Shown: positions 24,374 to 34,001, counted from the first letter of the stretch. The stretch: 64,000 nt of DNA from ZC4RG30 sp035556135 (GCA_035556135.1 DATMFO010000003.1:1054001-1118000), one strand, 5' to 3'. Program-made: numbers and translations. The notes: generated by a model not told the origin, from the sequence alone.

Positions 24374-26233
24374 CTAAGGCGCAACGAACGTGCCGTTGAT
24401 CAGCACCAACTCGCCGTCATAGGTCAGCAGGGCCAGGCCGTCCCTCCCCCAACGGATGGGGGGCGGCCAATACCTGCCTCCAGTGAGCCCAGGAATCCAG
24501 GCCGTGGCTATCTCCTTGCCCGTCGCGAGTGAATGGGAGCGCAGTCCGCTGCCGGCCGAAAACGCACGTCCCTGCAGCACATCGCGCGCAACCAGGTAGT
24601 TGCAACAGGGCAAGTCGAGCCAGGAATCGAATGCACCCTGGACGGGATCGAAGCGCCTTCCCGAGCCGAAGTAGAGCAGATCAGATTCCATGAACATCTG
24701 CCACGCTGTGCCCGCTCCACCAGGAGCGGTAATTGTTTCGGCCAGCTCCAGTCCGCCTGGAGTCAACGACCAACGGAAGAGCGGAGTGGAACTCGTCCCG
24801 ACCGAGTAGATCTCGGTACCGGTAGAGTTCCACGCCATTGAAGCCCCTGTCGTCGCCTCCTGGCCGCGCTTCACGAGGCCGTCATAAATGGCGATCGAAG
24901 CCTCTGGCGCAGGCATCATCTGCGACACCGCAATTGTCTGCGGAGAGCCGGGTGCTACAGCAACGTGGCGTGCCTGCCGCATCGGATCCAGTGTGATCAC
25001 GCCATCAACCTGGAGGTCGGACAGCCGGATGCGATGCACGACGGCGGGATAAACGGACGTCACGTACGCGAATTGCCCGTCGTCCGACAGGGCGATCGTT
25101 CTGGCCTCACCCGGGAGCGAAACGGACAGGCCAGTTGTTCCGGTCACCGGGTCCACCGCGGTCACGGCGCTGTCGCCCGTCGGGAAGACCCGGACCACAT
25201 ACAGCTTCTCGCTGAAAGGATCCCAGGCGGCGTAGGTTGCATCCAGGTCCAGCCACCGACTGGTGAACTCACGGCCCTCGGATGCGTACACCATGTAACT
25301 GACGGTGAGCGAGTTGCGTGCGCTGGGCACAGGCATCGCGCAGGCGGCATCGAAGCACAGCCGCACAACCATTTCAGATTGGTAACGCCCTGGTTGCAGG
25401 GCAACCGGTGCCGCCAGCGTTATGTTGTACGACGCCGCACCGGTGCCATTTGAACTGATGTACCCGGACTGTTCGAATTCATGGCTGGTCACCAGGTTCG
25501 GCGACCCCTCGGCCGGTTCCTCGGCGAATCGCACGTACACACCTTGTGGAGGTATGTCGAAGGCAGTGATGTTCAACTTCACCGTCTTCTCCGCAGTGTC
25601 CGTGGATATTGCCTCGAACTGGCTCGGCGACGCCGGTACGACGTGGAAGTTGGTCGTTGGAAGCGGATTGCCAGTCACGGTGTAAACGACCGGCACGGAC
25701 TTCTTGACGACCAGGTCATCGCAGCGCGAGTCCCGACAGATCACGAAATGGACCATATCGTTGTAAGTACCAGCGCCAAGCTGGTTCGGCGACCAGAACG
25801 TCAGCCTGATGTTGCCTTGCCTCGCCGTACTGAGGTCGGCATCGGCCTCGGACACCGCGATGCCATCAGACCACGCGCCATAGAAAAATTCATCAGGCGG
25901 ATTCGTGATGGCGACCTGGATCGATCCTGAAGGTGCCGGGCTCCCTGTTGCGCCCGAGACCGTGAACACCCCCGGGGAAAGGGTCACGGTGGGAACGACA
26001 GGAGTGGAAGGAGGTTCTGTTGGTGGATTCGTTGGTGGGTTCGTCGGCGGATTTGTCGGCGGATTTGTCGGCGGGTTGCTCGGTGGAGTAACCGGCGGAT
26101 TGGTCCCGGGCGGTTCCGAAGGTGAGTCATCGCCGGAGCCGCCGCCGCAGGCAGACAGCACCAGCCCAGCCATGGCAAGAAGGAGCGGGAGACGGAAACG
26201 AGCTACAAGAACCGACATATTCCGGAACAGCAC
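24374..26233 (-). CDS. large lipoprotein with NPPT repeats and beta-propeller-like C-terminus
   Basis: 619 residues; GTG start at 26233 with GGAGGAAAC upstream. The lipobox LVLSAC is followed by GGGSGDD and a Pro/Thr/Asn stalk made of NPPT units (~43-78). Two Ig-like or choice-of-anchor-type beta domains follow to ~320, then a seven-blade-like propeller region (SLPGEARTIALSDDGQFAYV, QARHVAVAPGSPQTIAV). This is the plan of cell-surface proteins of the BACON/YVTN class. Its role (adhesion, surface binding) is an inference. Confidence 0.7.
   Translation of the reverse strand: MLFRNMSVLVARFRLPLLLAMAGLVLSACGGGSGDDSPSEPPGTNPPVTPPSNPPTNPPTNPPTNPPTNPPTEPPSTPVVPTVTLSPGVFTVSGATGSPAPSGSIQVAITNPPDEFFYGAWSDGIAVSEADADLSTARQGNIRLTFWSPNQLGAGTYNDMVHFVICRDSRCDDLVVKKSVPVVYTVTGNPLPTTNFHVVPASPSQFEAISTDTAEKTVKLNITAFDIPPQGVYVRFAEEPAEGSPNLVTSHEFEQSGYISSNGTGAASYNITLAAPVALQPGRYQSEMVVRLCFDAACAMPVPSARNSLTVSYMVYASEGREFTSRWLDLDATYAAWDPFSEKLYVVRVFPTGDSAVTAVDPVTGTTGLSVSLPGEARTIALSDDGQFAYVTSVYPAVVHRIRLSDLQVDGVITLDPMRQARHVAVAPGSPQTIAVSQMMPAPEASIAIYDGLVKRGQEATTGASMAWNSTGTEIYSVGTSSTPLFRWSLTPGGLELAETITAPGGAGTAWQMFMESDLLYFGSGRRFDPVQGAFDSWLDLPCCNYLVARDVLQGRAFSAGSGLRSHSLATGKEIATAWIPGLTGGRYWPPPIRWGRDGLALLTYDGELVLINGTFVAP
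26000..26105 (-). repeat. 12-bp tandem repeats encoding NPPT stalk
   Basis: Four to five near-identical 12-base units (GGCGGATTTGTC on the + strand) encode a Pro-rich stalk in the lipoprotein gene. Coding and in frame; likely to vary in copy number. Confidence 0.85.
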
Positions 26234-26354
26234 GTTTCCTCCCGCGCGGTCGCTCGCCGCACTTCGGGGCAGTATCCAGTACGTTGCCAGGCCTTACAAC
26301 GCCGGTGCGCCGCGTGGGTTATCGCTCCGTTCCGATGCTCCAGGCGTTCTTGAC

Positions 26355-27692
26355 TTAGTGCATTTCCCGCAGCTTGCGCACTTCTTCCGACGTGATGGAC
26401 GACGGCTTCGCACCAAAGCGCGCAATCACGTAGTTCGACACATCGGCGATCTCTTCGTCCGTCCACGCGGCGGCGAACGCAGGCATCACTGCGATCTGGC
26501 CGGAGTCCGGCAGCGTGCTCGCCCCGTGCAGCACGGCGAGCGCAACGTTGGTGGCGGTGGGATCGTTCACGGCGCGGTTGCCGGTCAGCGTGGTGTGTGG
26601 AACATAGCTGCCGGTGCCGGTCCACGAGTGGCATCCCGCGCACATGCTGGCGAACATCAGGTGGCCGCGCGAGTTCGTGTCGGCCACGGAAGTCTCCGAG
26701 GGCAGTGCCGAAGCGGCCTCAAGCCTGGGCACCGGCAGGTCGCTCGAGGAAACCGCCGGCACGCTGCGGATGTAGGTGACGATGGCGCTGACGTCCGACG
26801 GCGTGAGCTTCTGGAAGCTCAGATGCACTGCCAGCGCCATGGGGCCGAATGCCGTGCCGTGTTCAGCCGAACGGCCGGTCTTCAGGTACTGCTCAAGGTC
26901 CTCTGCGGTCCAGGCGCCGATGCCCGACTTCTCATCGCTGCTCAGGTTGTAGGCCCGCCAGCCATCGGCGACGCCGCCGGCGAATTTCTGCCGGTTGTTC
27001 AGTGCCTGGAGCAGATTGCGCGGGGTATGGCAGTCGCCGCAGTGGCCAAGTGCTTCAGAAAGATAGGCGCCACGGTTCCACTCGGCAGACTGGTCGGCCA
27101 CGGGTTCGAAGCGCTCGTTCGGGTTGTACATCTTCGACCAGATGCCCATCAGCCATCGCTGGTTGTAGGGCCAGCGCAGGTCGGCCTCGGGCGCCGTGTA
27201 TTTCACAGCTGGCACGCTGGACAGGTAGGCCTTGATTGCCAGCACGTCCTCGTCGGTCAGGTGGGTGTATGAGGCATACGGGAAGGCCGGATACAGCCGG
27301 GTTCCGTCTTTCGAAATGCCCTCGTGCATGGCGCGCAGGAAATCCGCATCACTCCACGAGCCGATGCCGGTTTCGGCATCCGGCGTGATGTTCGTGGAAT
27401 AGATGGTGCCGAAATCCGTCGGGAACGGTCGCCCGCCCGCGAACGGGGTGCCGCCCTCCTCCGTATGGCAGGCCTGGCAGTTGGCGGCAATGGCCAGGTA
27501 CTGGCCACGGGCCAGCGGATCGGTGCCCTGGAAGTCCGCCGGCACGCCGGTGGGGTTGCCGTCATATTCCGCCAGCGTCACGCGCTTGCCCTTGGCAAAA
27601 GCCATGGGGCCGGGCTGGAAAAGAACCCATGCCAGCACCGCTCCGGCCACGACCAGGATGCCGCCGACGATGCCCCAACGCTTGGCCTTCAT
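26355..27692 (-). CDS. membrane-anchored triheme cytochrome c (dehydrogenase electron-transfer subunit)
   Basis: 445 residues; ATG at 27692 after AGGGGGATT. An uncleaved N-terminal helix (GIVGGILVVAGAVLAWVLF) is followed by three c-heme motifs: CQACH (72-76), CGDCH (218-222) and CAGCH (~375). The layout matches the cytochrome subunit of alcohol, aldehyde and gluconate dehydrogenases, which passes electrons to quinone. It is divergent, 135 bp apart, from the two molybdenum hydroxylase genes and most likely takes electrons from that enzyme at the periplasmic face. Confidence 0.88.
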   Translation of the reverse strand: MKAKRWGIVGGILVVAGAVLAWVLFQPGPMAFAKGKRVTLAEYDGNPTGVPADFQGTDPLARGQYLAIAANCQACHTEEGGTPFAGGRPFPTDFGTIYSTNITPDAETGIGSWSDADFLRAMHEGISKDGTRLYPAFPYASYTHLTDEDVLAIKAYLSSVPAVKYTAPEADLRWPYNQRWLMGIWSKMYNPNERFEPVADQSAEWNRGAYLSEALGHCGDCHTPRNLLQALNNRQKFAGGVADGWRAYNLSSDEKSGIGAWTAEDLEQYLKTGRSAEHGTAFGPMALAVHLSFQKLTPSDVSAIVTYIRSVPAVSSSDLPVPRLEAASALPSETSVADTNSRGHLMFASMCAGCHSWTGTGSYVPHTTLTGNRAVNDPTATNVALAVLHGASTLPDSGQIAVMPAFAAAWTDEEIADVSNYVIARFGAKPSSITSEEVRKLREMH

Positions 27693-27827
27693 AGTAATCC
27701 CCCTGAAATGGCGCCCGCGGAGTCTGCGCTCCGCCGTGGGGTGCAGTAGACTCCGCCACAGGGGCGGTCTGCAAGACCGGAAACCAGGCTTCGCGCGGGA
27801 AACCTGCCGCGCACATCGAGGTATCGC

Positions 27828-28310
27828 ATGAGCCACACCATCAACGTCAATGGCAAGCCGCAGACCGTGGAGGTCGAGGCCGACACGCCACTACTCTGGG
27901 TGCTGCGCGACGAGCTGGAGCTGAAGGGCGCCAAGTTCGGCTGCGGCATGGGTCTTTGCGGCGCCTGCACTGTGCACATCGACGGCAAGCCGGTACGTTC
28001 CTGCGTCACGCCGGTTTCGGCCGTGGGCAACGCGAAGATCACCACCGTCGAGGCCATTGGCGACACAGCCACGGGCAAGAAGGTGCAGGAGGCCTGGCTC
28101 GCACTCGACGTGATGCAGTGTGGCTACTGCCAGAGCGGTCAGATCATGGCGGCCACGGCACTGCTCGAGCGCACGCCGAAGCCCAGCGACAAGGACATCG
28201 ACGACGCGATGAGCGGCAACCTGTGCCGCTGCGCCACCTACGCGCGCATCCGCGCTGCCGTCAAGCAGGCCGCCGGCCTGCCCACCGAAGACACGAGGGA
28301 GATGGCGTGA
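27828..28310 (+). CDS. iorA: 2Fe-2S subunit of isoquinoline-1-oxidoreductase-type molybdenum hydroxylase
   Basis: 160 residues. The N-terminal plant-ferredoxin-type cluster is bound by Cys39, 44, 47 and 59 (FGCGMGLCGAC), and the C-terminal all-helical cluster by Cys98, 101, 133 and 135 (CGYCQSG, LCRC). It passes electrons from the molybdenum site in the partner subunit to an acceptor, here likely the divergent cytochrome c. Its stop overlaps the large-subunit start (TGATG). No FAD subunit gene is present, as is usual for this two-subunit branch. Confidence 0.92.
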   Translation: MSHTINVNGKPQTVEVEADTPLLWVLRDELELKGAKFGCGMGLCGACTVHIDGKPVRSCVTPVSAVGNAKITTVEAIGDTATGKKVQEAWLALDVMQCGYCQSGQIMAATALLERTPKPSDKDIDDAMSGNLCRCATYARIRAAVKQAAGLPTEDTREMA

Positions 28311-30547
28311 TGTCAAACATTGCTGCCCGGAACGGCGTTTCCCGCCGCAAGTTCCTCACCGCCAGCGCTGCCGTTGGCGGCGGCCTCATGCTCGACTTCA
28401 GCCTTCCCGCCTTCGCGGTGACGGACAAGGGGTCGGCGTCGGCGACGCTCAATGCGTACATCTGGATCCTGCCGAACGGCGAGACGCATATCGTCAACAA
28501 GAACCCGGAAATCGGCCAGGGCATCAAGACGGCCTTCCCGCAGATCATCGCGGAAGAGCTGGATGTGGCCTGGAAGGATGTCCGCGCCGAAGACGCTGAA
28601 GTCGATCCTGTGCGGTACGGCGGCCAGTTCGCCGGTGGTTCGCTGTCGATCCCGATGAACTACGACACGCTGCGCCGGATGGGCGCGGCAGGTCGCCTGA
28701 TGCTGGTCACGGCCGCGGCCAGGTCCTGGGGTGTGCCGGTCGATCAGTGCGAGACCGCCGAAGGCGTCGTCTACCACAAGGCCAGCAACCGGCAGGCCAC
28801 GTATGGCCAGCTCGCCGGCGCGGCCGCGCGGATTGCGCCGCCTGATCCTGCCAGCGTGAAGCTGAAGGATCCGAAGGACTTCAAGATCATCGGCCAGCCG
28901 ATCGGCGGCGTCGACAGCCCGCGCATCGTGCGCGGCGAGCCGATCTTCGGCATCGACGTGACCGTGCCGGGCATGAAGTACGCGGTGTACGAGAAGTGCC
29001 CCGTGTTCAACGGCAAGTTCGTCAGCGCCAACCTCGATGAGGTGAAGGCGCTGCCGGGCATCCGCGGCGTATATGTCATCAAGGGCAATGTCACCGAGCT
29101 GGACGCAGGCCTCTACAACGGCCTCACCGATGGCGTGGCAATCGTGGCCGACAAGTGGCACCAGGCGAACCGTGCGCTCGACAAGCTGAAGGTGCAGTGG
29201 GACGGCGGCGAGACCGCCAGGCGTTCCACCAGGGGTTTTGTCGAGCAGGCCGCGAAACTCGCCCAGGAAAAGCCCACTGATTCGCTGAAGACCGAGGGCG
29301 ACGTGGACGGCGCGCTCAAGGGCGCCGCCAAGGTGCTCGAGGCCCGCTACGAGGTTCCCTTCGTGAACCACTCGGCGCTGGAGCCGATGAACACGACGGT
29401 GGCCATCAGGAATGGCAAGGTGGAGATCTGGTCCCCCACGCAGATGCCGGGCGGTGGCAAGACCGCGGTGTCGAAGCTGCTGGGCATTCCCGAGAAGGAC
29501 ATCATGCTGCACGTCACCCGCAACGGTGGCGGCTTCGGACGCCGGCTCTCCAACGACTTCATGGTCGAGGCTGCCGCCGTCGCAAAGGCGCATGGCGAGC
29601 CCATCAAGCTGCTGCGCAATCGCAGGCAGGACGTGCAGAGCGGCGTGTTCCGCGCGGGTGGTTTCCACCACTTCAAGGCCGGTCTCGACGCCCAGGGCAA
29701 GCTGACCGCGTTCCGCGACCACTTCGTGACGTTCTCGAACAGCGGCAAGGTGGCGGGCTCCGCCACGCTGGGCGCCACCGAGTTCCCGGCCGGCTTCGTG
29801 CCGAACCTCGATCTGGGCTTCTCCATGATTCCGCTGGATGTGCCCACCGGCCCGATGCGCGCTCCGGGGAGCAATACCCTGGCGTTCGCGTTCCAGTCGT
29901 TCCTCGATGAGCTGGCGCACGCCGCCGGCAAGGATCCGCTGCAGTTCCAGCTCGACCTGCTCGGCCCGGCCAAGGCGCCGGCAGTGGCCATGTCGCAGTT
30001 TGGCCCATCCGTCGGGTTCGACAACGGGCGCATGGCGGGCGTGCTGAAGGCCGTGGCCGAGAAGTCAGGCTGGGGCAAGAAGAAGCTGCCCAAGGGCACA
30101 GGCCTGGGGCTTGCCGCCTATTTCAGCCACCAGGGCTACTTCGCGGAAGTTGTGCAGGCCTCCGTCAGCAGCAAGACTGGCGAGGTGCGCGTGGAGAAGG
30201 TGTGGGTGGCCGGTGACGTGGGTCGCCAGATCGTGAACCCGAGCGGCGGCAGCAACCAGGTCGAAGGCTCGGCCATCGATGGCGTGTCGCAGGCCCTGGC
30301 GCAGGCGCTCACGTTCACCAACGGGCGCGTGGACCAGAGCAACTTCCACGACTATCCGCTGCTGCGCATGCACCAGGCGCCGAAGGTCGAGGTGCACTTC
30401 GTGAAGACGGACAACAATCCGACGGGCCTGGGCGAGCCGGCCATGCCGCCGGTAGTGCCGGCGCTGACCAATGCCATCTTCGCGGCGACGGGCCGGCGCG
30501 TGCGCACGCTGCCGATCAAGACATCGGAGCTGAAGGGTTTCGCCTGA
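28310..30547 (+). CDS. iorB: molybdenum-binding subunit of isoquinoline-1-oxidoreductase-type hydroxylase
   Basis: 745 residues, with a twin-arginine signal (SRRKFLTASAAVGGG), so the folded enzyme with cofactor is exported, probably carrying the small subunit along. Aldehyde oxidase/xanthine dehydrogenase-like repeats are visible: ILPNGETHIVNKNPEIGQGI, LEPMNTTVAI, GGGFGRRLSNDFMVEA, the PTGPMRAPGSNTLAFAF block, and the C-terminal GLGEPAMPPVVPALTNAIF with the catalytic Glu (GEP). Substrates in the family are N-heteroaromatics and aldehydes; the true one is unknown. Cofactor maturation genes are not in the window. Confidence 0.92.
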   Translation: MSNIAARNGVSRRKFLTASAAVGGGLMLDFSLPAFAVTDKGSASATLNAYIWILPNGETHIVNKNPEIGQGIKTAFPQIIAEELDVAWKDVRAEDAEVDPVRYGGQFAGGSLSIPMNYDTLRRMGAAGRLMLVTAAARSWGVPVDQCETAEGVVYHKASNRQATYGQLAGAAARIAPPDPASVKLKDPKDFKIIGQPIGGVDSPRIVRGEPIFGIDVTVPGMKYAVYEKCPVFNGKFVSANLDEVKALPGIRGVYVIKGNVTELDAGLYNGLTDGVAIVADKWHQANRALDKLKVQWDGGETARRSTRGFVEQAAKLAQEKPTDSLKTEGDVDGALKGAAKVLEARYEVPFVNHSALEPMNTTVAIRNGKVEIWSPTQMPGGGKTAVSKLLGIPEKDIMLHVTRNGGGFGRRLSNDFMVEAAAVAKAHGEPIKLLRNRRQDVQSGVFRAGGFHHFKAGLDAQGKLTAFRDHFVTFSNSGKVAGSATLGATEFPAGFVPNLDLGFSMIPLDVPTGPMRAPGSNTLAFAFQSFLDELAHAAGKDPLQFQLDLLGPAKAPAVAMSQFGPSVGFDNGRMAGVLKAVAEKSGWGKKKLPKGTGLGLAAYFSHQGYFAEVVQASVSSKTGEVRVEKVWVAGDVGRQIVNPSGGSNQVEGSAIDGVSQALAQALTFTNGRVDQSNFHDYPLLRMHQAPKVEVHFVKTDNNPTGLGEPAMPPVVPALTNAIFAATGRRVRTLPIKTSELKGFA

Positions 30548-30585
30548 CGTCCAGGGACGCCGGTCAATGACCAGGTGACCACGGA

Positions 30586-30608
30586 CCGCTGCGCGGACAG
30601 CGCAGCGG
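30586..30608. terminator. hairpin after iorAB
   Basis: Perfect 9-bp stem (CCGCTGCGC / GCGCAGCGG) with a GGACA loop between the convergent iorB and DUF1993 genes. Strong stem without a T-run. Confidence 0.6.
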
Positions 30609-30614
30609 CCCGCT

Positions 30615-31178
30615 TCACTGCGGGAGCGTGCCCGGCCTCAGGAAGCCGAGCATGTGGGCGACGTAATCCGCCTTGCCCAGGCCGATTCCCTGATTGCGCA
30701 GGATGGCGTAGGCGGTCATCACGTGGAAATAGAACTGGGGCACTGCCCAGTCCCGTGCGAATTGCGCGGCAGTCAGGTCGAAGATCATGCCCGCCGGCAG
30801 CGCGTGGGCAACGGGTCGCTGCTCATCCTGGTCACAGGGCTGTAAAGCCAGGGACTTGACCAACGCAACAGTCTCGTCGATTCGCGCCAGCGCCTCGGCG
30901 ATGGAACCGGGGCGCTCACCGGCATTCCGCGCCTCATCAAGCAGTGCCTGCAGTGATGCAGGGAACGCCTTGCCATGCAGCCGGCACATTCCTTCCTGCG
31001 CCTGCACGCAGGCGAAACGTATCTGCGTGGACAAAGGGAACATGTCTGGTGCGAGACGCGCCGCAAGCAGCGATTCCGCCTCGGCGGGCGGCCGTTCGGC
31101 CTGAGCCTTGCGCAGCCACGTGGCAAGGGCCTGCAGCATCTGGACGTAGGTGGGGACAAGCAAGTCGTTCAGGTTCAT
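30615..31178 (-). CDS. DUF1993 family protein
   Basis: 187 residues, start at 31178 (MNLNDLLVPTYVQMLQALATWL). The family signature includes FPLSTQIRFACVQAQEGMCRL in the first half and FYFHVMTAYAILRNQGIGLGKADY at the C-terminal end. It resembles a DinB-like four-helix bundle. No function is established. It lies downstream of the UspA gene on the same strand with a 34-bp gap, so it may share its transcript. Confidence 0.85.
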   Translation of the reverse strand: MNLNDLLVPTYVQMLQALATWLRKAQAERPPAEAESLLAARLAPDMFPLSTQIRFACVQAQEGMCRLHGKAFPASLQALLDEARNAGERPGSIAEALARIDETVALVKSLALQPCDQDEQRPVAHALPAGMIFDLTAAQFARDWAVPQFYFHVMTAYAILRNQGIGLGKADYVAHMLGFLRPGTLPQ

Positions 31179-31212
31179 GCTGGCATCCTGGCAATCTTCC
31201 CTTGGACTCCTG

Positions 31213-32091
31213 TCATCGTCGCAGCAGCAACGTCGGGATAGATGAAGAACGCAGCAGGTCTGTGGTCTTGCTGCCCACCACACGACTTCGCAGCAGAGAG
31301 TGCCCATAGGCACCCATGACAAGCAAGTCGATTCCCTGCTCCTCGACTGCGCGGGCGATCATGGTTTCGGCATCCCCCGGCTGGAGCGCCGCGGAAACAT
31401 CGAATCCCGCTGCCACCAGCAGCGTCCTTGCCCACTCAATCTGCCGCGGACCATCCGACCGCCCCTTGCCCGCCATCAACAAGAAGACCGGCAGACCCCT
31501 GAACAGCGGACTGGCGGCCACCATCTCAACGCCATGCCGGGTCACCACGCTTCCATCAAAGGCGATCATGATGCGCCGTGGCTCAATGAAATCGTCCGTG
31601 ACCGTGAGAACAGGCTGATCCAGGGCGCGCACGATACGCTCGACATTGCGACCCAGGTCGCGACGTGTCGTCTTCGCCGACTCGCCGCGCCGCCCCAGCA
31701 CGACCAGTCGCACATCCTGTTGCTGCTCCGCCAGAGTTCCGGCCAGATCGCCAAATCGTTGACGCACGTCCACTGAATCCACGTGCGCGGCCACGGCCCG
31801 TTCGCGAAGGCGGTTCAGGAAGATGCGCCCCCGCTCACGTGCATCGCGGGCACGCGTCTCATCTTCCCCGGCGAGCTGATCCAGAAGCCTCTCCTGGGCA
31901 CCAAGTCCGATGGCGCCACTGTGGTCCGTGCGGGACAAGTTCGCCACCGGCTGGTCGATCACATGCAGGAACTCGAGCGGGGCATCGAGGCGGCGCGCTG
32001 CCCATGCGGCATAGTCAGCCACATGGTCCGCATACTGCGATTGATCTACACAGGCCAGCACTTTGCCCTCATTGACGCGGGTGGCATCCAT
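31213..32091 (-). CDS. universal stress protein, tandem UspA domains
   Basis: 292 residues with two Usp domains. The first (VLACVDQSQYADHVADYAAW ... LVVLGRRGES) lacks a clear ATP loop; the second (IMIAFDGS ... DLLVMGAYGHSLLRSRVVGS) keeps the G-x2-G-x9-G-S/T ATP-binding pattern. Cytoplasmic stress adaptation is the family role. The ATG at 32091 lies 2 bp after the SulP stop, so both are expressed together, a common pairing in which Usp domains modulate SulP transport. Confidence 0.88.
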   Translation of the reverse strand: MDATRVNEGKVLACVDQSQYADHVADYAAWAARRLDAPLEFLHVIDQPVANLSRTDHSGAIGLGAQERLLDQLAGEDETRARDARERGRIFLNRLRERAVAAHVDSVDVRQRFGDLAGTLAEQQQDVRLVVLGRRGESAKTTRRDLGRNVERIVRALDQPVLTVTDDFIEPRRIMIAFDGSVVTRHGVEMVAASPLFRGLPVFLLMAGKGRSDGPRQIEWARTLLVAAGFDVSAALQPGDAETMIARAVEEQGIDLLVMGAYGHSLLRSRVVGSKTTDLLRSSSIPTLLLRR

Positions 32092-32093
32092 GA

Positions 32094-33569
32094 TCAATGC
32101 CCCGTCAGCAGGTCTTCAGCACCGCCCTTGTCGTGCACGGCGAAGCGGTCGATCATCGTGGCGCTGGCCTGGTTGAGGCCAACGACCTCCACTTCCGTTC
32201 CTTCACGCCTGAACTTGATGACGACCTTGTCCAGGGCGCTGACAGCGGTGATGTCCCAGAAATGCGCGCGACTTACATCGATGCGAACCTTCTCGATCGC
32301 TTCCTTGTAGTCGAAGGAGCTCACGAAGCGCTCCGCCGAGGCGAAGAACACCTGCCCAGTCACCACATAGACGCGCAGACGACCCTCGTCCTGGGTGCGG
32401 GAACCCACCCGCAGGATGCGCCCGACCTTGTGGGCAAAGAAGAACCCCGAAAGCAACACGCCTGCCAGCACCCCTTTAGCCAGATCATGCGTGCCCACGG
32501 TCACGACCACCGTGGCAATCATGACCACGCTTGAACTCCTGGGATGCTCGCGAATGCTGCGGATCGACGACCAGCTGAACGTACCGATCGACACCATGAT
32601 CATGACAGCAACAAGCGCGGCCATCGGAATACGTGCCACCCAATCCCCGGCAAAAACGACCATCAACAGCAGGAGGATCCCAGCGGCGAGAGTCGAGAGA
32701 CGTCCACGACCGCCTGATTTCACGTTGATGACTGACTGCCCGATCATCGCGCAGCCCGCCATGCCTCCCAGGAAGCCACTGGCGACGTTTGCGACGCCTT
32801 GGCCGACGCACTCGCGGCTCTTGTTGCTGCTGGTGTCGGTCAGATCATCAACGATCGACGCTGTCATCATGGATTCGAGCAGGCCCACAACCGCGAGCGT
32901 CAGTGAAACCGGAAAGATGATGCGAAGCGTGTCGATGTCGAGCGGCACTTCCGGCAACAGGAACACCGGCAATGTATCCGGCAGGGTTCCCATGTCGCCC
33001 ACCGTGCGGATGTCCAGTCCCGTGAGGACCGCGAAACCGGTGAGCACGACGATGGCGATCAATGGTGAAGGCACCGCCCTGGTGAGGCAGGGCAAGCCGT
33101 AGATTATCGCCAGGCCCGCCGCGACCATGGCATAGACGTGCCAGGTAGCCCCCGTGAGCTCGGGCAATTGCGCCATGAATATGAGTATGGCCAGCGCGTT
33201 CACGAATCCCGTCACCACGGAGCGGGAAACAAATCGCATCAACGCGCCGAACCGCAACCAGCCGAAGAGGATCTGCAGCACCCCGGTTAGTATGGTCGCC
33301 GCCAGCAGATACTGGAGGCCATGATCCTTCACCAGCGAGACCATCAGGATGGCCATCGCACCGGTAGCCGCAGAGATCATTCCAGGCCGCCCACCAGCGA
33401 AGGCAGTCACGACTGCGATGCAGAACGATGCATACAGTCCAACCTTTGGATCGACCCCTGCAATGATCGAAAAGGCGATCGCCTCCGGGATCAGGGCCAG
33501 TGCCACCACCAGCCCGGCCAGCAGATCGTTGCGTACATCCGGAAACCACTCCCGGCGCAGAGTGCTCAA
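32094..33569 (-). CDS. SulP-family anion transporter with STAS domain
   Basis: 491 residues; TTG start at 33569 with AGGGGG upstream. Transmembrane core residues ~10-390, including the family motif (LLAGLVVALALIPEAIAFSI) and SGFLGGMAGCAMIGQSVINV. The C-terminal ~100 residues are a STAS domain (FDYKEAIEKVRIDVSRAHFWD). SulP proteins carry sulfate, bicarbonate or other anions across the inner membrane; the ion cannot be called. It is coupled to the UspA gene downstream. Confidence 0.9.
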   Translation of the reverse strand: MSTLRREWFPDVRNDLLAGLVVALALIPEAIAFSIIAGVDPKVGLYASFCIAVVTAFAGGRPGMISAATGAMAILMVSLVKDHGLQYLLAATILTGVLQILFGWLRFGALMRFVSRSVVTGFVNALAILIFMAQLPELTGATWHVYAMVAAGLAIIYGLPCLTRAVPSPLIAIVVLTGFAVLTGLDIRTVGDMGTLPDTLPVFLLPEVPLDIDTLRIIFPVSLTLAVVGLLESMMTASIVDDLTDTSSNKSRECVGQGVANVASGFLGGMAGCAMIGQSVINVKSGGRGRLSTLAAGILLLLMVVFAGDWVARIPMAALVAVMIMVSIGTFSWSSIRSIREHPRSSSVVMIATVVVTVGTHDLAKGVLAGVLLSGFFFAHKVGRILRVGSRTQDEGRLRVYVVTGQVFFASAERFVSSFDYKEAIEKVRIDVSRAHFWDITAVSALDKVVIKFRREGTEVEVVGLNQASATMIDRFAVHDKGGAEDLLTGH

Positions 33570-33626
33570 ACGCGCCCCCTTTCAGTCGGGCCGCAGGCAG
33601 GCAGGGCACAAGCGGTACTGCGCAGG

Positions 33627-34001
33627 TCAACGCCTGGAAATGCCGGAGTTGCGCTCTCCTTCGATTTCCTCAAAGCAGGAGAGGCAGAACGGCCCTGCGG
33701 GATCGGCCTGGATGCGCTCGCGGTCAATGGTCTGGCCGCACCGACAGCAGCTGCCGTAACTTCCATTCTCGATACGCGCGATGGCGGCTTCGACCCGCCG
33801 CAACTCGGTCTGCAGTGCAGAATGAGATGCCTTTGCCATTTCAGATTGAGCGATTGCATCGATGCGGGACAGGCGCCCGACGCGGGACTGATCGAGTTCA
33901 ACAGGTTGATGGCCATGATCCTCAGTGGAGAGTGTGGCTAGCAGCTCGTCTCTGCGCGCGCGAAGTCGAAAGATGATGTAGGGGGAGGCCGTGGATTCCA
34001 T
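33627..34001 (-). CDS. TraR/DksA-family zinc-finger protein
   Basis: 124 residues. The N-terminal coiled-coil region (RLRARRDELLATLS, LQTELRRVEAAIARIENGSY) is followed by a C4 zinc finger (CRCGQTIDRERIQADP, CLSC). This is DksA-like architecture: the coiled coil enters the RNA polymerase secondary channel. The protein is shorter than DksA (151 residues), and the coiled-coil tip has a GHQPVELDQ stretch rather than the DxxDxA tip, so ppGpp co-regulation is uncertain. It lies 57 bp upstream of the SulP gene on the same strand. Confidence 0.85.
   Translation of the reverse strand: MESTASPYIIFRLRARRDELLATLSTEDHGHQPVELDQSRVGRLSRIDAIAQSEMAKASHSALQTELRRVEAAIARIENGSYGSCCRCGQTIDRERIQADPAGPFCLSCFEEIEGERNSGISRR

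Noticed and set aside
26000..26105. Short regularly spaced direct repeats, considered as a CRISPR-like array.
   Set aside because: Units are 12 bases with no spacers and are in frame within the lipoprotein gene, encoding NPPT residues.
28313..29920. A 535-codon minus-strand open frame inside iorB.
   Set aside because: It is the mirror of a strongly recognisable molybdenum hydroxylase gene; long antisense frames are expected at this GC content, and its Arg/His-rich sequence shows no domain.
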